Shown: piece by piece, positions 26,664-33,690 of the stretch
Position numbering within the stretch: position 1 is the first letter of the stretch
Layout: each line of letters starts with the position of its first letter
Assembly: GCA_013911065.1 (NCBI GenBank)
Contig: JACERV010000023.1
Location: forward strand, 1-64,000
Length of the DNA stretch: 64,000 nt
DNA from: Ruminococcus sp.
GTDB lineage: Bacteria > Bacillota > Clostridia > Lachnospirales > Lachnospiraceae
Reading direction: 5' to 3'
Notes under the pieces: model-generated
What the model was told of the DNA's origin: nothing
The model's input: the letters and a program-made list of their open reading frames with translations, nothing else
The model's database searches: none
Program-made: the position numbers and the translations under genes

Positions 26664-27275
26664 ATGGATTGCGCGAAAATAGGAAAATTAATTGCGAAAC
26701 TGCGAAAAGAAAAAAACCTTACTCAAAAAAATATTGCAGATGCGTTAGGCATTCAAAATAAAACAGTTTCAAAATGGGAATGTGGTTTAGGATGTCCTGA
26801 CCTGTCGCTATGGCCTGACCTATCTGCTATTTTGGGTGTTGATACGAAACAGATGATGGAGGGTGAAATTACATCAAACAAACCGGACAGCGGCAACATT
26901 GACAAAGTACGTTTTTATGTCTGCCCTTCCTGTGGAAATATTCTGGTTAGTACCGGGAGCGCATCTATCTTTTGCTGCGGAAGAAAATTAGAATATATTT
27001 TACCCGCAGCCACATCCATTGTACCGGAAATCACAGTAGAAGAAATAGATACTGAGTATTTTATCACCTTTGACCATCCGATGACAAAAGACCATTATAT
27101 ATCCTTTGTTGCCTGTGTTAAAAGCGACAGGGTATTTTTGAACCGTTTGTATCCGGAGCAAAGTCCAACTTGCAGGATTCCAATAACCACTGGCGGTAAA
27201 CTATATGTTTATTGCATGAGGCATGGTTTGTCGGTATATCCGGACAACCTTTTGTATACAAAAGCAAATGTCTGA
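26664..27275 (+). CDS. XRE helix-turn-helix fused to desulfoferrodoxin-like domains
   Basis: A 203-residue fusion. Residues 5-60 are an XRE HTH (AKLRKEKNLTQKNIADALGI, KTVSKWECG). Residues 84-110 form a desulforedoxin-type rubredoxin-like knuckle (C87-x2-C90 and C104-C105, reading VCPSCGN and FCCGRKLE). Residues about 130-190 resemble superoxide reductase, keeping H138 and H144 (DHPMTKDHYI) and C184/H187 (YCMRHG). The His of the KHVP segment in true SOR is absent. The protein is thus likely an iron- or redox-sensing regulator rather than a competent superoxide reductase. Confidence 0.85.
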   Translation: MDCAKIGKLIAKLRKEKNLTQKNIADALGIQNKTVSKWECGLGCPDLSLWPDLSAILGVDTKQMMEGEITSNKPDSGNIDKVRFYVCPSCGNILVSTGSASIFCCGRKLEYILPAATSIVPEITVEEIDTEYFITFDHPMTKDHYISFVACVKSDRVFLNRLYPEQSPTCRIPITTGGKLYVYCMRHGLSVYPDNLLYTKANV

Positions 27276-27337
27276 AGAAGGATAGTTATGAGAGCAGCAG
27301 AGAAACACTATAGACGTATTAGGAGGGGGGGCAGCCA

Positions 27338-27913
27338 ATGAAAAACTTTGAAGTAAAAGAGAATATACTTTTTCAGCTGGATATGTGCTGGCAGCTTTAT
27401 CTTTATCATATAGACAATCTTGAAGAGACAGAGGCACTTTGGGCATTCTGTCCCGATGGCCTGCAGGTGCGCAGACAAGATGATGGATGGCGCACAGACT
27501 GGCCTGAAAGTGAAAGTTATGACATTGGACCGTCCAGCATTGCCTGGATTATGTGGCATATGATATATTGGTGGACGACCGCATTAGATTACAATTTTGG
27601 AAATGGTACCTTGGAAAAAGAAGACATCTTCTGGCCGGGAAGTATTGAAGAAGCAAAAGCAAAAATAACGTTACTGCACGATGAATGGATCTCAAAATTA
27701 AATGAGTTGTCAGACGCAGATTATCAGTCAAAGCAGCATTCAAAATGGCCGTTTACAGACAGAGCCTTTGTTGATATTGCACTCTGGTTAAACGGAGAAT
27801 TAATGAAGAATGCATCAGAGATAGGGTACGGCCGGTTTTTATATGCCGCCTGCCCACAAAATCCAATGCCTATTAAGGCAGAGCAGAGAGGTAATTATGG
27901 GGAATACAGATAA
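27338..27913 (+). CDS. DinB-like superfamily protein
   Basis: A 191-residue four-helix-bundle protein of the DinB/YfiT type. Characteristic pieces are the first-helix LFQLDMCWQLYLYHI, the IAWIMWHMIYWWTTALDY segment with the metal-ligand His, and a C-terminal WLNGELMKNASEIGYGRFLY with no clear third His. These metal-dependent bundles include thiol transferases. A strong GGAGGGGGGG region precedes the start. The gene overlaps the methyltransferase gene by 17 bases. Confidence 0.72.
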   Translation: MKNFEVKENILFQLDMCWQLYLYHIDNLEETEALWAFCPDGLQVRRQDDGWRTDWPESESYDIGPSSIAWIMWHMIYWWTTALDYNFGNGTLEKEDIFWPGSIEEAKAKITLLHDEWISKLNELSDADYQSKQHSKWPFTDRAFVDIALWLNGELMKNASEIGYGRFLYAACPQNPMPIKAEQRGNYGEYR

Positions 27914-28499
27914 GTTTGAAATGATGGCGGATGTATATGACACTCCTGAAAGAGTCCAAATTGCAAAGGTATCAGCAAATGCCATTCGTGAATATTTAAA
28001 TGATACATCAAATAAGGATGGGATTGATTTTGGGTGCGGGACCGGCCTTGTTGGAATGGCCTTATTAAATAATTTTAATTCTGTACTTTTTCTGGATGCA
28101 TCTCAAAACATGATTAAGCAAATAGAGCAAAAGATTTCAAGTTCTAACATACAGAATGCATCTACATTATGCTTTGATTTTGAAAAGGATAGTCATTCAG
28201 GCTTACATGCAGACTATATTTTTATGGCACAGGTTTTACTTCATGTGAAGGATATTGAGCTGGTTTTATCAAGATTATATGATGTCCTGAATGAGAATGG
28301 ACATTTATTGATCGTAGATTTTAATAAAAATGAAAAAATCGTATCTGATCTGGTTCATAATGGATTTGATCAAATAGAGTTAGCTGACAGCATGAGAAAA
28401 ATAGGGTACAGGAATATTCAATCTAAAACCTTTTATGCTGGAAGTAAAATATTTATGGGACAGGATGCATCTTTATTTATCCTGGATTCTCAGAAGTAG
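27897..28499 (+). CDS. class I SAM-dependent methyltransferase
   Basis: A 200-residue methyltransferase. The SAM-binding motif I is IDFGCGTGLVGM, motif post-I FLDASQNMI, and further motifs are ADYIFMAQVLLHV and LLIVDFNKNE. The ATG after AGAGAGG is inside the DinB-like gene's end, so the pair is coupled. It resembles UbiE-type small-molecule methyltransferases; the acceptor is unknown. Confidence 0.87.
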   Translation: MGNTDKFEMMADVYDTPERVQIAKVSANAIREYLNDTSNKDGIDFGCGTGLVGMALLNNFNSVLFLDASQNMIKQIEQKISSSNIQNASTLCFDFEKDSHSGLHADYIFMAQVLLHVKDIELVLSRLYDVLNENGHLLIVDFNKNEKIVSDLVHNGFDQIELADSMRKIGYRNIQSKTFYAGSKIFMGQDASLFILDSQK

Positions 28500-28525
28500 G
28501 GTTGGAAATGTTTAAACTCAACACT

Positions 28526-28574
28526 TGAAGCTGCTGCATCGGTAGAATATCTATCTACATTTGCAGCAGCTTCA
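28526..28574. terminator. convergent hairpin between methyltransferase and TetR genes
   Basis: TGAAGCTGCTGCA pairs perfectly with TGCAGCAGCTTCA around a 23-base loop, which itself contains TAGAATATCTA. It lacks a long T-run on either side, so termination strength is uncertain. Confidence 0.6.
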
Positions 28575-28607
28575 TCATATTTATTGAAAAATATCAGTCT
28601 TTCAAAT

Positions 28608-29204
28608 TTATTTACTTGGTGCAAGACCTTTAATCAGCAATTCTGTCCATTGAGAGGTATAGGGGAGGATATTCCGGTAGACATGTGGGGCAGAGATACC
28701 TTCAACAAGGGCCTGAAAGTAAACTAAAAGAAATTCGTCCGAATACTTCAAATCAACCTTGCCTTCTTTGCGCCCGCGATGGAATAAATCCAGCATAAGA
28801 CGGAAACTTTCCTTGTTGTACTGCTGCATCATCAAAGATAGGCCGTCATTTTCTTTCTTAGTAAAAAAATCCATCAAATCCAGGTAAAACCGTTTGTTTA
28901 TTTTATCCAGATAGTGGATTTTGTTCTGGGCTATGGCAATGATGGTTTCCTCAAAGGGTTTATTTTCTGCCATGATTTCCAGGGCGCTTTTTTCTATTTT
29001 ACTTAGAAAATGCTTAAAAACTTCATAAATAAGGTTTTCCTTACTTCCAAAATATTTAAAAATCGAGGTTTTTCCAACATTGGAGTTTTTAGCAACTTCA
29101 TCCATTGTTAAGGTTTCTACACCGGTGTCTGTATTCATCAACTCAAAAGCTGCTTTTAAAACTTGATTCTTTTTCTCCTGTGTCCGCTTTTCATAACCAT
29201 TCAT
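28608..29204 (-). CDS. TetR/AcrR-family regulator
   Basis: A 198-residue regulator. The N-terminal HTH reads LTMDEVAKNSNVGKTSIFKYFGSKENLIYEVF (part quoted), and the rest is the helical ligand-binding domain. It is divergent from the ABC exporter genes, which makes it their likely repressor; two similar sequence blocks in the intergenic region are candidate operators. Confidence 0.9.
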   Translation of the reverse strand: MNGYEKRTQEKKNQVLKAAFELMNTDTGVETLTMDEVAKNSNVGKTSIFKYFGSKENLIYEVFKHFLSKIEKSALEIMAENKPFEETIIAIAQNKIHYLDKINKRFYLDLMDFFTKKENDGLSLMMQQYNKESFRLMLDLFHRGRKEGKVDLKYSDEFLLVYFQALVEGISAPHVYRNILPYTSQWTELLIKGLAPSK

Positions 29205-29341
29205 TCATCATTCCTGCTTTCTATCTATCATAACTAAAAGAATTTCTTGAGTGGATTTATTCAGAGTTTCTTTCTACTTTATTATATAGTAATAGTTTTG
29301 GATTATCAAGCGGATAATAGTTTTAAATACTGGGTTTTTTA
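29205..29341. other. TetR/ABC divergent intergenic region, left part
   Basis: AT-rich sequence upstream of the TetR gene, with no open frame and no strong hairpin. It presumably holds the TetR gene's own promoter. Confidence 0.4.
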
Positions 29342-29370
29342 TTGACTATCCTATTTAAATGATATATAAT
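29342..29370 (+). promoter_or_regulatory. promoter of the ABC-2 exporter operon
   Basis: TTGACT and TATAAT are exactly 17 bases apart. The resulting leader is about 160 bases and carries two related 17-base blocks (GAACTTTGGTTTAAAAC at 29384-29400 and AAACTTTGCTTTAAACT at 29467-29483), which are candidate TetR-protein sites. Confidence 0.78.
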
Positions 29371-29538
29371 TGAATTTGTAAATGAACTTTGGTTTAAAAC
29401 AAGCTAAAATAATCAGAAATATGAACTTTTATGCATAAGCGAGTTCAATATATTTCTCTGAAATTTAAACTTTGCTTTAAACTGGAAAGCACGTTATAAA
29501 CTATTTCAAACTATTATTTAAGAAGGAGTTTAAGTGTT

Positions 29539-30420
29539 ATGTCAGAAATTGTTAAAGTACAGGGGCTGCAGAAGAAATTTGGTAAATTTAAAGCATTGCA
29601 TGATGTGTCGTTCACAGTAAATGCCGGAGAAGTTGTAGGATTTATCGGGCCGAACGGCGCAGGTAAGTCAACTACAATCCGTACACTGCTGGGGATTATC
29701 AACCGCGATGCCGGGGATGTAAAAATCTTTGGCAAGGATGTATGGAAGGACAGTCTCGAGATTCATAAGAGAGTTTCTTATGTTCCAGGGGATGTTACTC
29801 TTTGGGGCAGTTTGACGGGTGGAGAAATTATTGATTTATTTATTAAGTTACATGGGGGAGGAGACAAGGCGAAACGTGACTATCTGATTGAACGTTTTGA
29901 ACTGGACCCTAAGAAAAAATCAAAAGGTTATTCAAAAGGAAACCGCCAAAAGGTTGGTTTGATTGCGGCGCTGTCTGTTGACTCCGATTTGTATATTTTC
30001 GATGAGCCGACTTCCGGCCTTGATCCTTTGATGGAAGCTGTTTTTCAAGAAGAAGTTGAAAAAATCAAGCATGCAGGGAAAGCAATCTTGTTATCTTCTC
30101 ATATTTTAAGCGAGGTTGAACGTTTGGCGGATAAGGTGGTAATCATTCGTCAGGGAAAAATTGTTGAAACTGGGACGCTGGATGAATTACGTCATTTAAC
30201 CCGTTCCACAGTAACTGTGGTAACAGATGGTGATGTATCCAGGATGGCATCTGTGAATGGCATCTACGATTTCAAACAAAAAGGCAGTCAGGCTACATTC
30301 TCTGTAGATAATGAGCATATCAATAATATTTTGTCGGAAGCGTCAAAATTAGGTGTTAAGAAATTCGAATCTGTGCCGCCAACGCTTGAAGACTTATTCA
30401 TGCGCCATTATGAAGTCTAA
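29539..30420 (+). CDS. ABC transporter ATP-binding protein (drug-exporter type)
   Basis: A 293-residue ATPase. It has Walker A GPNGAGKST at about 38-46, signature YSKGNRQKVGLIAAL, Walker B LYIFDEPTSGLDP and SSH switch. A C-terminal extension (SRMASVNGIYDFKQKGSQ) is typical of BcrA/DrrA-like ATPases that serve antibiotic exporters. The next gene, 23 bases on, is its permease. Confidence 0.92.
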   Translation: MSEIVKVQGLQKKFGKFKALHDVSFTVNAGEVVGFIGPNGAGKSTTIRTLLGIINRDAGDVKIFGKDVWKDSLEIHKRVSYVPGDVTLWGSLTGGEIIDLFIKLHGGGDKAKRDYLIERFELDPKKKSKGYSKGNRQKVGLIAALSVDSDLYIFDEPTSGLDPLMEAVFQEEVEKIKHAGKAILLSSHILSEVERLADKVVIIRQGKIVETGTLDELRHLTRSTVTVVTDGDVSRMASVNGIYDFKQKGSQATFSVDNEHINNILSEASKLGVKKFESVPPTLEDLFMRHYEV

Positions 30421-30443
30421 GAGTCGGAACGGAGGAAAATATC

Positions 30444-32057
30444 ATGAGGGAAAAATTTGCACGTTGGAATGTACTGTTCGTGCAGTATCTGAAGCGTGAC
30501 TGGAAAAAAATTATAATCTGGATTTTAGGACTGGGCTTGTTTTCAGCCGGCTTTGTTCCGGCTTTTGAAGAAATGAGCAAAGGGCAGGGGCTGCTGGGGA
30601 TGTTTGAAACCATGCAGAATCCTGCAATGATTTCAATGGTTGGCCCGACTCCGGTAAATACGGCAGCCGACTATACTCTGGGCGCCATGTATGCAAACGA
30701 AATGCTGCTGTTCTGCGGTTTGTTCGCGATGATTATGTCGGCTTTGCATGTTGTGAGCCATACCCGCAAGGAGGAAGATCATGGGCTGACTGAATTAGTG
30801 CGTTCCTATCAGGTAGGACGTCAGGCTAATTCTCTTGCAGTACTTACTGAGACAGTGATTATCAATATACTGCTGGCACTTATTATTGGCGGGATTATGA
30901 TTGGTTTTGGTGCAGATACGATTTCTGCAGAAGGAGCATTTTTATTTGGGGCATCCATTGGGATGGCCGGCATACTGGGGGCTGTAATTGCATTGGTTAT
31001 GGCACAAATTATGTCAACTTCATCCGGTGCAACCGGATCGTCTCTTGGGATTGTAGGCTTGCTCTATATTGTCCGCGCCGGTACAGATGTGTCAAATGTT
31101 GATTTTTCAATGTATAATCCTATGGGCTGGGTTTATTTGACCTATCCGTTTACTGAAAATAACTGGGTACCTTTGATATTTGCCGCAATCTTTGGCATTA
31201 TAGCAGTGATTATTGCCTTTGCTCTTGAAGGCGGCCGTGATATGGGGGCTGGTTACTTACCTGAAAGAGAAGGGCGGGCGGCAGCAAAAAAATCATTGTT
31301 GTCTGTACACGGCTTGCTTATCAAGATTAACAAAGGCGTGAGCATCAGCTGGCTGATTGCTTTCGCAATTCTGGGAGCAGCCTATGGTTCGATTTATGGG
31401 GATATGCAGACCTTTCTTGAAAGCAACGAATTGATGAGTCAAATGTTTACGCTGTCAGGTGTTTCAATTGAAGAATCATTTACTGGAACTATTCTGATGG
31501 TATCGATGTGTTTGGCTTCAATTTTGCCTATTGTCATTATTAATAAACTTTTTTCGGAAGAAACGCGGCTGCATTTGAGCCAGCTTTATTCTACAAAGGT
31601 AACTCGTGCCCAGCTCTATTGGATAAATATTATTTTAGCAGTTGTGGCCGGATTATTGGGAACCTTGCTGTCTGCAGGAAGTCTTGGAGGTACGGCAATT
31701 TATGTAATGGATGGCAGCTCCTCTATGAATATGGGGGATTTTATCCTTGCAGGTTATAACTTCCTTCCTTCTGTATTGTTCTTTACAGGACTTGCAGCGT
31801 TGGCTTTAGGATGGGCACCAAAATTAGGTAAAGCTGTTTACGGATATCTTGGCTATTCTTTTGCCTTAAATTACTTTGGAGGAATTTTAGATCTTCCGGA
31901 ATGGTTTTCAAAGACAGCCGTACAAAGCTGGATTCCTCAGATGCCGGTGGATGAGTTTGATGGGACGATCTTTCTTGTAATGAAAGCAATCAGCATCATT
32001 TTCATGGTGCTCGGCTATATTGGGTATCGCAGACGGGATATGGTTGAAGGGGCCTAA
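30444..32057 (+). CDS. ABC-2 permease, polyketide/antibiotic exporter type
   Basis: A 537-residue membrane protein with about 12 helices in two halves, as in the exporters-of-polyketide-antibiotics group, where one chain supplies both membrane domains. Recognisable segments are FVQYLKRDWKKIIIWILGLGLFS at the start and VSHTRKEEDHGLTELVRSYQVGR in the first cytosolic loop (each given in part). With the ATPase and the TetR regulator it forms an inducible drug or toxin efflux unit. Confidence 0.88.
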   Translation: MREKFARWNVLFVQYLKRDWKKIIIWILGLGLFSAGFVPAFEEMSKGQGLLGMFETMQNPAMISMVGPTPVNTAADYTLGAMYANEMLLFCGLFAMIMSALHVVSHTRKEEDHGLTELVRSYQVGRQANSLAVLTETVIINILLALIIGGIMIGFGADTISAEGAFLFGASIGMAGILGAVIALVMAQIMSTSSGATGSSLGIVGLLYIVRAGTDVSNVDFSMYNPMGWVYLTYPFTENNWVPLIFAAIFGIIAVIIAFALEGGRDMGAGYLPEREGRAAAKKSLLSVHGLLIKINKGVSISWLIAFAILGAAYGSIYGDMQTFLESNELMSQMFTLSGVSIEESFTGTILMVSMCLASILPIVIINKLFSEETRLHLSQLYSTKVTRAQLYWINIILAVVAGLLGTLLSAGSLGGTAIYVMDGSSSMNMGDFILAGYNFLPSVLFFTGLAALALGWAPKLGKAVYGYLGYSFALNYFGGILDLPEWFSKTAVQSWIPQMPVDEFDGTIFLVMKAISIIFMVLGYIGYRRRDMVEGA

Positions 32058-32099
32058 CAATCGAATATACTTAAAAAAGGCCTACCTTGACATTGATCC

Positions 32100-32204
32100 G
32101 CGCGCTGACCAAATTCTCATGCGGGAGAAATCCATTGGCTGGAAGCTAGGTGGTCGTTCGGCTTGAAGCCGGGGTGCAATCCCACCTCTCAGACTGTAGA
32201 TAAA
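32100..32204 (+). other. structured GC-rich element upstream of the EFR1 gene, class unknown
   Basis: The segment is far more GC-rich than its surroundings and can fold: AGGTGG with CCACCT, GGC-TTGA-GCC, and GGGGTG with CACCTC near 32171-32188. It ends in CTCAGACTGTAGATAAA. Its look recalls cobalamin-type riboswitches (GCCGGGGTGCAATCC then ACTGTAGAT), but the consensus core is not met. It could be a leader RNA or part of a mobile repeat, because its end recurs inverted at 33227. Confidence 0.4.
32188..32204 (+). repeat. 17-bp inverted repeat, left copy
   Basis: CTCAGACTGTAGATAAA here is the exact reverse complement of the bases at 33227-33243, on the far side of the EFR1 gene. Similarity extends a few bases (CAATCCCAC versus GGAATCCCC) beyond the exact match. 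Confidence 0.85.
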
Positions 32205-32331
32205 GTCAATTTTATAAAGCGGTATTGAATATTAACTCATAAATATTCAATACTGTTTTTTATTTGTTCATGTGATATAATTTATTAAATTTAAATTTGT
32301 ATCAGGCGCAATTTAAGAAGGAGGGTATTTC

Positions 32332-33090
32332 GTGACAATACTTTATTTTTCAGCAACAGGCAATAATTTATATCTTGCAAAAGAAATTGGGGGTGAGCTT
32401 GTTTCTATTCCTCAAGCTATGAAGAATGGAACAACCTCTTTTTCTGATGATAAAATCGGTTTGGTCTTTCCGGTATATCATCTATCTGTGCCGTCAATAG
32501 TTGCCGCTTTTATTAAAACCTCTCATTTTCAATGTGACTATCTATTTGCCGTCTTATCATACGGCATGTTCGGGGGTGCGGCTCCAAACGAGTTGAAGAA
32601 AATCGTAAGTGAGGCCGGTACATCATTTTCTTATATAAACACTATCCAAATGGTTGATAACTGGGTTCCGGGATTTGATATGGCGAAGCAAAAAGAAATT
32701 GATCCTAAAAAGAAAGTTGACGCACATTTAGCAAACATCGTAGCTGATATAAACGCTTCAAAAAAGTGGATTTGCCGAAATGGTCTGTTTGCAAAACTGG
32801 CAACAAAAATTATGCTCAAAAGAAAAGACGGTAGCGAAGCAGCCTTTGCTCAATCCTTTACTGTCGAAGATAATTGTACAAAGTGTGGGACTTGTGCAAA
32901 AGTCTGTCCTGTTGGTAACATTGTGGTCGAAAATGCGAAGCCGGTTTTTGATAACCATTGTATTCGCTGCCTTGCCTGTACACAAAATTGTCCGCCAAAC
33001 GCAATACGACTTCCGAGAGAAAAAAGCAGACATCGTTATAGAAATCCACATATTAGTCTGCAAGAAATCATACAAGCAAATAAGCAATAA
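32332..33090 (+). CDS. EFR1-family flavodoxin-ferredoxin protein
   Basis: A 252-residue redox protein with a GTG start seven bases after AAGGAGGG. The N-terminal flavodoxin-like half has the FMN phosphate loop YFSATGNNLYLAK and VLSYGMFGGAAPN. The C-terminus has two [4Fe-4S] ferredoxin motifs, CTKCGTCAKVCPVG and CIRCLACTQNCPPN, with the usual C-x2-C-x2-C-x3-C spacing. Such proteins shuttle electrons in anaerobes; partners are unknown. It is a single-gene transcript ended by the hairpin at 33243. Confidence 0.9.
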   Translation: MTILYFSATGNNLYLAKEIGGELVSIPQAMKNGTTSFSDDKIGLVFPVYHLSVPSIVAAFIKTSHFQCDYLFAVLSYGMFGGAAPNELKKIVSEAGTSFSYINTIQMVDNWVPGFDMAKQKEIDPKKKVDAHLANIVADINASKKWICRNGLFAKLATKIMLKRKDGSEAAFAQSFTVEDNCTKCGTCAKVCPVGNIVVENAKPVFDNHCIRCLACTQNCPPNAIRLPREKSRHRYRNPHISLQEIIQANKQ

Positions 33091-33226
33091 TCAGTCTAAA
33101 AAAATTCTGTTTTTGAGTGAGTTAAATATCAATTTGATAGTGCGATCAAAATCCGCCCATTCAAACTGTCACAGCTTTTATCTGAATAAAAATTCAAGTT
33201 ACGTATAAAGTGAAATTAAAAATTAG

Positions 33227-33243
33227 TTTATCTACAGTCTGAG
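33227..33243 (-). repeat. 17-bp inverted repeat, right copy
   Basis: TTTATCTACAGTCTGAG is the exact reverse complement of 32188-32204. It runs straight into the terminator hairpin that follows the EFR1 gene. Confidence 0.85.
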
Positions 33244-33273
33244 GGGGGGATTCCAAATAATCCCACCCCTTTT
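33243..33273 (+). terminator. terminator after EFR1 gene
   Basis: A G-rich arm ending GGGATT pairs with AATCCC and a C-run around a short CCAAAT-type loop, followed by four T. Confidence 0.75.
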
Positions 33274-33540
33274 GCATATTTAAAAATCGCATTTGTGGGT
33301 GAACAGTTAAATTTGCCGTAGGACACAAAAATTTTCAGCATATTTCCCATACCTCTTGACAAGAAGTCTACTGCTTGCTAAAATGATAATCAAGTTATCG
33401 ATAATAGAGTTATCAATCTTTTGACGACGGTCTGCGAGCCTTTTATCCACGGCTGCACTTGGAGCAAATCGATTCCCATTGTGAGCTGATATGCAGGCTG
33501 TTCAATTGGTATCATGTTTTGAGATTCGATGCGGCAAAAT
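33274..33540 (+). other. non-coding stretch upstream of the ABC island, contains promoter
   Basis: No gene is visible. It holds a strong promoter (33356-33384) followed by a cluster of TTATC/GATAA motifs around the perfect palindrome TTATCGATAA (33395-33404), which could be an operator. The sequence after about 33420 turns more GC-rich, marking the approach to the transferred island. Confidence 0.5.
33356..33384 (+). promoter_or_regulatory. strong promoter upstream of the ABC/ATC-hydrolase island
   Basis: TTGACA and TAAAAT lie 17 bases apart. It would give a leader of about 300 bases that runs through the hairpin at 33541 and the DtxR-like boxes. Confidence 0.72.
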
Positions 33541-33573
33541 AAAATTCCCTTGTCATAAAGGGAGTTTTATTTG
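33541..33573 (+). terminator. leader hairpin, terminator-like
   Basis: AAAATTCCCTT pairs with AAGGGAGTTTT (one wobble) around a six-base loop and is followed by ATTT. Lying between the promoter and the first gene, it may act as an attenuator or end an upstream transcript. Confidence 0.55.
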
Positions 33574-33582
33574 CTCTATAAG

Positions 33583-33596
33583 TTAGTTGAAACTAA
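33583..33596 (+). promoter_or_regulatory. DtxR-like operator box 1
   Basis: A perfect palindrome TTAGTT-GA-AACTAA. It resembles DtxR/IdeR/MntR-type sites (TTAGGTTAG...CTAACCTAA). The gene of a DtxR-family regulator ends the operon that begins 95 bases downstream. Confidence 0.55.
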
Positions 33597-33642
33597 TCAG
33601 GAGAAGCCAATCCCTTTTCAAAGGGATTTTCAACTGCCGTAA

Positions 33643-33660
33643 AGTTAGTAGTATCTAACT
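33643..33660 (+). promoter_or_regulatory. DtxR-like operator box 2
   Basis: A perfect palindrome AGTTAG-TAGTAT-CTAACT, 31 bases before the TTG start of the first ABC gene and sharing the TTAG/CTAA core with box 1. A perfect 9-bp hairpin (AATCCCTTT-TC-AAAGGGATT, 33609-33628) lies between the boxes. Confidence 0.6.
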
Positions 33661-33690
33661 GGTATTTATTTACATAAGGAGGGTTTCGTT

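Noticed and set aside
32100-32204. Cobalamin riboswitch
   Set aside because: Some stretches resemble the core (GCCGGGGTGCAATCC, ACTGTAGAT), but the consensus junction is not complete, and the end of the element recurs inverted 1 kb away. Left as an unclassified structured element.
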